Shown: piece by piece, positions 5,590-7,747 of the stretch
How positions within the stretch are numbered: the stretch's first letter is position 1
Layout of the letters: the number at the start of each line of letters is the position of its first letter
Made by a program: the position numbers and the translations under genes
Assembly (NCBI GenBank): GCA_937897665.1
Contig: CALCPB010000377.1
Coordinates: forward strand, 1-7,747
DNA: 7,747 nucleotides
Source of the DNA: an uncultured Halomicronema sp.
Lineage (GTDB): Bacteria > Cyanobacteriota > Cyanobacteriia > Phormidesmidales > Phormidesmidaceae
Direction: 5' to 3'
Notes under the pieces: model-generated
The model's database searches: none
Seen by the model: the letters and a program-made list of their open reading frames with translations, nothing else
Told to the model about the DNA's origin: nothing

Positions 5590-6759
5590 ATGAAATCAGG
5601 CTGGTTGAAGCTGTTGTTCATTAACATTGGCTTGACGCTGGGCATCGTCTTTGGCCTTAACTTTTTGATTGCCCTGGTAGATTTCGTCGTCTCGATGACT
5701 GATGCAGCCTTGAGTGGAACTGCCGGTGTGGAAGTTGATCCTCGAGCCAACCTCCGCAATTACTCAGATAACCCCGATCTGGCACTGCAGCATTTTCAAG
5801 AATTTGAAGCCCTCGAAACGGAATATCAGTCTTTTGTGGCCTGGTCGCGCCAGCCCTTTGCGGGGCCAACCATCACCATTAATGAAGTCGGCGATCGCGT
5901 TCACACGGGCGCCCCTACCGTCACGCAGTCAGATACCGACGTGTATTTCTTTGGCGGGTCGACGGTTTGGGGTACCGGCGTTTTGGATGATCAAACTATT
6001 CCGGCTTACTTTCAAGACCTCTCTCGATTAGCCACCACCAACAAAGGGGAAACCGCCTATGTGAGTCGGCAATCCCTCAACAGTTTCATCAATTTATTGG
6101 CCAGCAATCCCAATCTTGACACGGTGGTGTTTTACGAAGGGGTGAATGACGTGCAATATCACTGTCGAGCTGATATTGGTGCCTTTGATCATGCGCGAAC
6201 GACTCGGTTTCAGCAGGCGATCGCAGCCGATTCTGAGGAGACGGCTGACCGACTGCTATCGCCCACGGCCAAGTTTTTGTCCTACTTAGACGTCCTATTT
6301 TTGCGAGAAATTAGGCGCGTTGCGGTGGATATCGGTGAAGCGTTTGCCCCTGAACGTGAGGCCGAAAGAATTGACAACTCATTAATCTGCGATGATTCAC
6401 CCGAGCTGGCCGAGCAAGTTGCCCAAAGCCTGCTGCTGCACTGGGAAACCGCTCATCAAATTGCCCAAGCCAGAGGGGTGCAGTTAATTGCCGTCTTACA
6501 ACCCGTCTCCTACCTCGATGATTCGCCGGTCGATCATCTTGAACTCGATGCCGAACTCGGCAAGCAGTACGAGGCCGTCTATCCTATCGTGCAGCAACTG
6601 ATCGAAGCGTCAGACAAACCCTGGATTTGGGACTACACAGACATTTTTGACGCGGACGAGTATGTCTATATTGATTTCTGCCATCTGTCTGGCAACGGCA
6701 ATCGGCTCGTGGCAGAAAGGCTCCACCGCGATTTGCAGCAGTTTATGCCGCCTTCTTAA
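5590..6759 (+). CDS. Membrane-anchored SGNH/GDSL-family hydrolase (SxtL-like position)
   Basis: This 389-residue protein has an N-terminal membrane helix (about 8-33) followed by a large domain that is likely extracytoplasmic. SGNH signatures are present: block I is FFGGSTVWG with Ser124 as the probable nucleophile, block III is EGVND at 183-187 with Asn186, and block V is IDFCHLS with Asp362 and His365. Such enzymes cleave or transfer acyl (often acetyl) esters on glycans or lipids; the substrate here cannot be read from the sequence. The block I glycine-glycine-serine replaces the classic GDS, as in many glycan-modifying SGNH proteins. The start is supported by AGGGAG seven bases before the ATG. 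It lies 44 bp after the SxtK-like gene, and saxitoxin clusters have a GDSL lipase (SxtL) at this place. Its 3' end converges on aroC with a 25 bp gap and no visible terminator. Internal HIP1 sites at 5891 and 6217 suggest long residence in the genome. Confidence 0.87.
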   Translation: MKSGWLKLLFINIGLTLGIVFGLNFLIALVDFVVSMTDAALSGTAGVEVDPRANLRNYSDNPDLALQHFQEFEALETEYQSFVAWSRQPFAGPTITINEVGDRVHTGAPTVTQSDTDVYFFGGSTVWGTGVLDDQTIPAYFQDLSRLATTNKGETAYVSRQSLNSFINLLASNPNLDTVVFYEGVNDVQYHCRADIGAFDHARTTRFQQAIAADSEETADRLLSPTAKFLSYLDVLFLREIRRVAVDIGEAFAPEREAERIDNSLICDDSPELAEQVAQSLLLHWETAHQIAQARGVQLIAVLQPVSYLDDSPVDHLELDAELGKQYEAVYPIVQQLIEASDKPWIWDYTDIFDADEYVYIDFCHLSGNGNRLVAERLHRDLQQFMPPS

Positions 6760-6784
6760 ATTAGCCCGCTATTCTAGCAACACC

Positions 6785-7747
6785 CTAATCAAACAGCTCA
6801 CACTGACCATGATGGCGGAGTAAATGGTCGCAGAGAACCAATGCCACCATGGCTTCCATCATGGGGACGGCGCGAGGCAGCACGCAGGGGTCGTGACGAC
6901 CTTTGGCGGCGAGGACGGTTTCTTCTCCGGTATTCGTCACGGTGTTTTGCGCTTTGCGAATAGTTGCGGTCGGTTTAAATGCGGCGCGAATGACAATGTT
7001 TTCGCCATTGCTGATGCCGCCTTGAGTGCCGCCGGAGCGATTGGTGCGAGTGCGCCAGTTCCCTTCGTCGTCGGTATAAAATTCGTCGTTATGCTGACTG
7101 CCGGTTAACAGCGTGCCCGCAAAGCCCGATCCCAATTCAAAGCCTTTGCTCGCCGGCAGCGACATGACGCCCTTGGCGAGGTCGGCTTCCAACTTATCGA
7201 ACACGGGGGCACCCAATCCTTTGGGAACATTGCGAGCCACGCATTCCACCACGCCGCCGATGGAGTCACCCTGATCGCGAATGGCTTCGATGCGATCGAT
7301 CATGCGCTGGGCAGCTTCTGGCTCAGGACAGCGGACAATATTGCTCTCGACTTGCTCCAGAGTGACCACGTCGGGTTCAATCACGCATTCAATATCTTGA
7401 ATGCGTTTGACATAGGCGAGAATTTCCACCCCGGCATATTGCTTGAGAATCTTTTTGGCGATCGCCCCGGCGGCCACACGACCAATGGTTTCTCGGGCAG
7501 ATGAGCGACCACCCCCCTGATAATTGCGAAAGCCATACTTACTGTCGTAGGTAGCATCGGCATGGGAGGGCCGATAGGTGGTTGCCATCTCGCTGTAATC
7601 TTGCGGGCGGGTATCTTTGTTGCGGACCCAAATGGCAATGGGGGTACCGAGCGTTTTGCCCTGAAAGACACCGGACATAATTTCGCACCGATCGGCTTCT
7701 TTGCGAGGAGTGGTAATTTTGCTCTGGCCCGGACGGCGGCGATCGAG
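6785..7747 (-). CDS. aroC: Chorismate synthase, 5' end beyond the right edge
   Basis: The enzyme removes phosphate from 5-enolpyruvylshikimate-3-phosphate to make chorismate, the last shikimate-pathway step before aromatic amino acids, folate and quinones. It needs reduced FMN and is cytoplasmic. The 320 residues in view include the signature [31 protein letters not shown], the FKPTATI segment and the C-terminal [17 protein letters not shown]. The frame stays open to the last base of the window: the residues before the internal Met at 7678 read [19 protein letters not shown] and then RCEI, a conserved part of the family. So that Met is not the start. About 40 N-terminal residues, with the first family signature, should lie outside, for a full length near 360. 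It converges on the SGNH hydrolase gene and has no evident functional link to it. The C-terminus CELFD and the TAG stop look intact. Confidence 0.97.
   Translation of the reverse strand, partial: LDRRRPGQSKITTPRKEADRCEIMSGVFQGKTLGTPIAIWVRNKDTRPQDYSEMATTYRPSHADATYDSKYGFRNYQGGGRSSARETIGRVAAGAIAKKILKQYAGVEILAYVKRIQDIECVIEPDVVTLEQVESNIVRCPEPEAAQRMIDRIEAIRDQGDSIGGVVECVARNVPKGLGAPVFDKLEADLAKGVMSLPASKGFELGSGFAGTLLTGSQHNDEFYTDDEGNWRTRTNRSGGTQGGISNGENIVIRAAFKPTATIRKAQNTVTNTGEETVLAAKGRHDPCVLPRAVPMMEAMVALVLCDHLLRHHGQCELFD

Noticed and set aside
4971..6759. Evidence for saxitoxin biosynthesis
   Set aside because: SxtJ, SxtK and SGNH-hydrolase relatives occur in many non-toxic bacteria, and none of the core toxin genes (such as the SxtA polyketide-like synthase or the amidinotransferase) is in the window.
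6824..7108. A + strand gene opposite aroC
   Set aside because: It is a shadow of the conserved aroC frame, rich in Gly/Ala, with no ribosome binding site or recognisable motif.
7678..7678. Met at 7678 as the start of chorismate synthase
   Set aside because: The frame continues to the window edge with residues conserved in the family, so the true start lies outside.

Overview
The window is most likely from a cyanobacterium. Nine perfect copies of the octamer GCGATCGC (HIP1) start at 53, 1533, 2009, 2788, 5136, 5513, 5891, 6217 and 7458. The genes also match cyanobacterial families: an HpsE-type glycosyltransferase, an SxtJ/SxtK/SGNH-hydrolase cluster and a cyanobacterial-type IS1 relic. The genus cannot be fixed from the sequence alone; a filamentous or Leptolyngbya-like organism is a guess.

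Left part (1-3375). A weak open frame runs in from the left edge on the + strand and ends at 246. On the - strand a family-2 glycosyltransferase (3375-2359), closely resembling the hormogonium polysaccharide enzyme HpsE, is followed after 161 bp by a full-length ABC exporter half-transporter (2196-346). The order suggests surface-glycan assembly followed by export, but the exporter's substrate is unknown.

Middle (3376-4970). No intact gene is visible here. An AT-rich stretch (about 31% GC by hand count over 3421-3720) leads into short broken reading frames (about 3899-4052). These are followed by an IS1-family element of about 680 bp (4110-4787). Its transposase keeps the zinc-finger N-terminus and the C-terminus but has lost the catalytic core, through an internal deletion plus a frameshift and a stop. 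No HIP1 site occurs from 2796 to 5135, which suggests that this part has a different history from its flanks.

Right part (4971-7747). Three + strand genes form a compact operon: an SxtJ-family membrane protein, a 54-residue DUF5989/SxtK-like membrane protein that overlaps it by one base, and a membrane-anchored SGNH hydrolase. This matches the order sxtJ-sxtK-sxtL known from saxitoxin clusters, and related sets occur in many non-toxic bacteria. The usual partner, an SxtI/NodU-type carbamoyltransferase, is not next to them; the IS1 relic lies upstream instead. The operon converges on chorismate synthase (aroC, - strand), whose N-terminus lies beyond the right edge.
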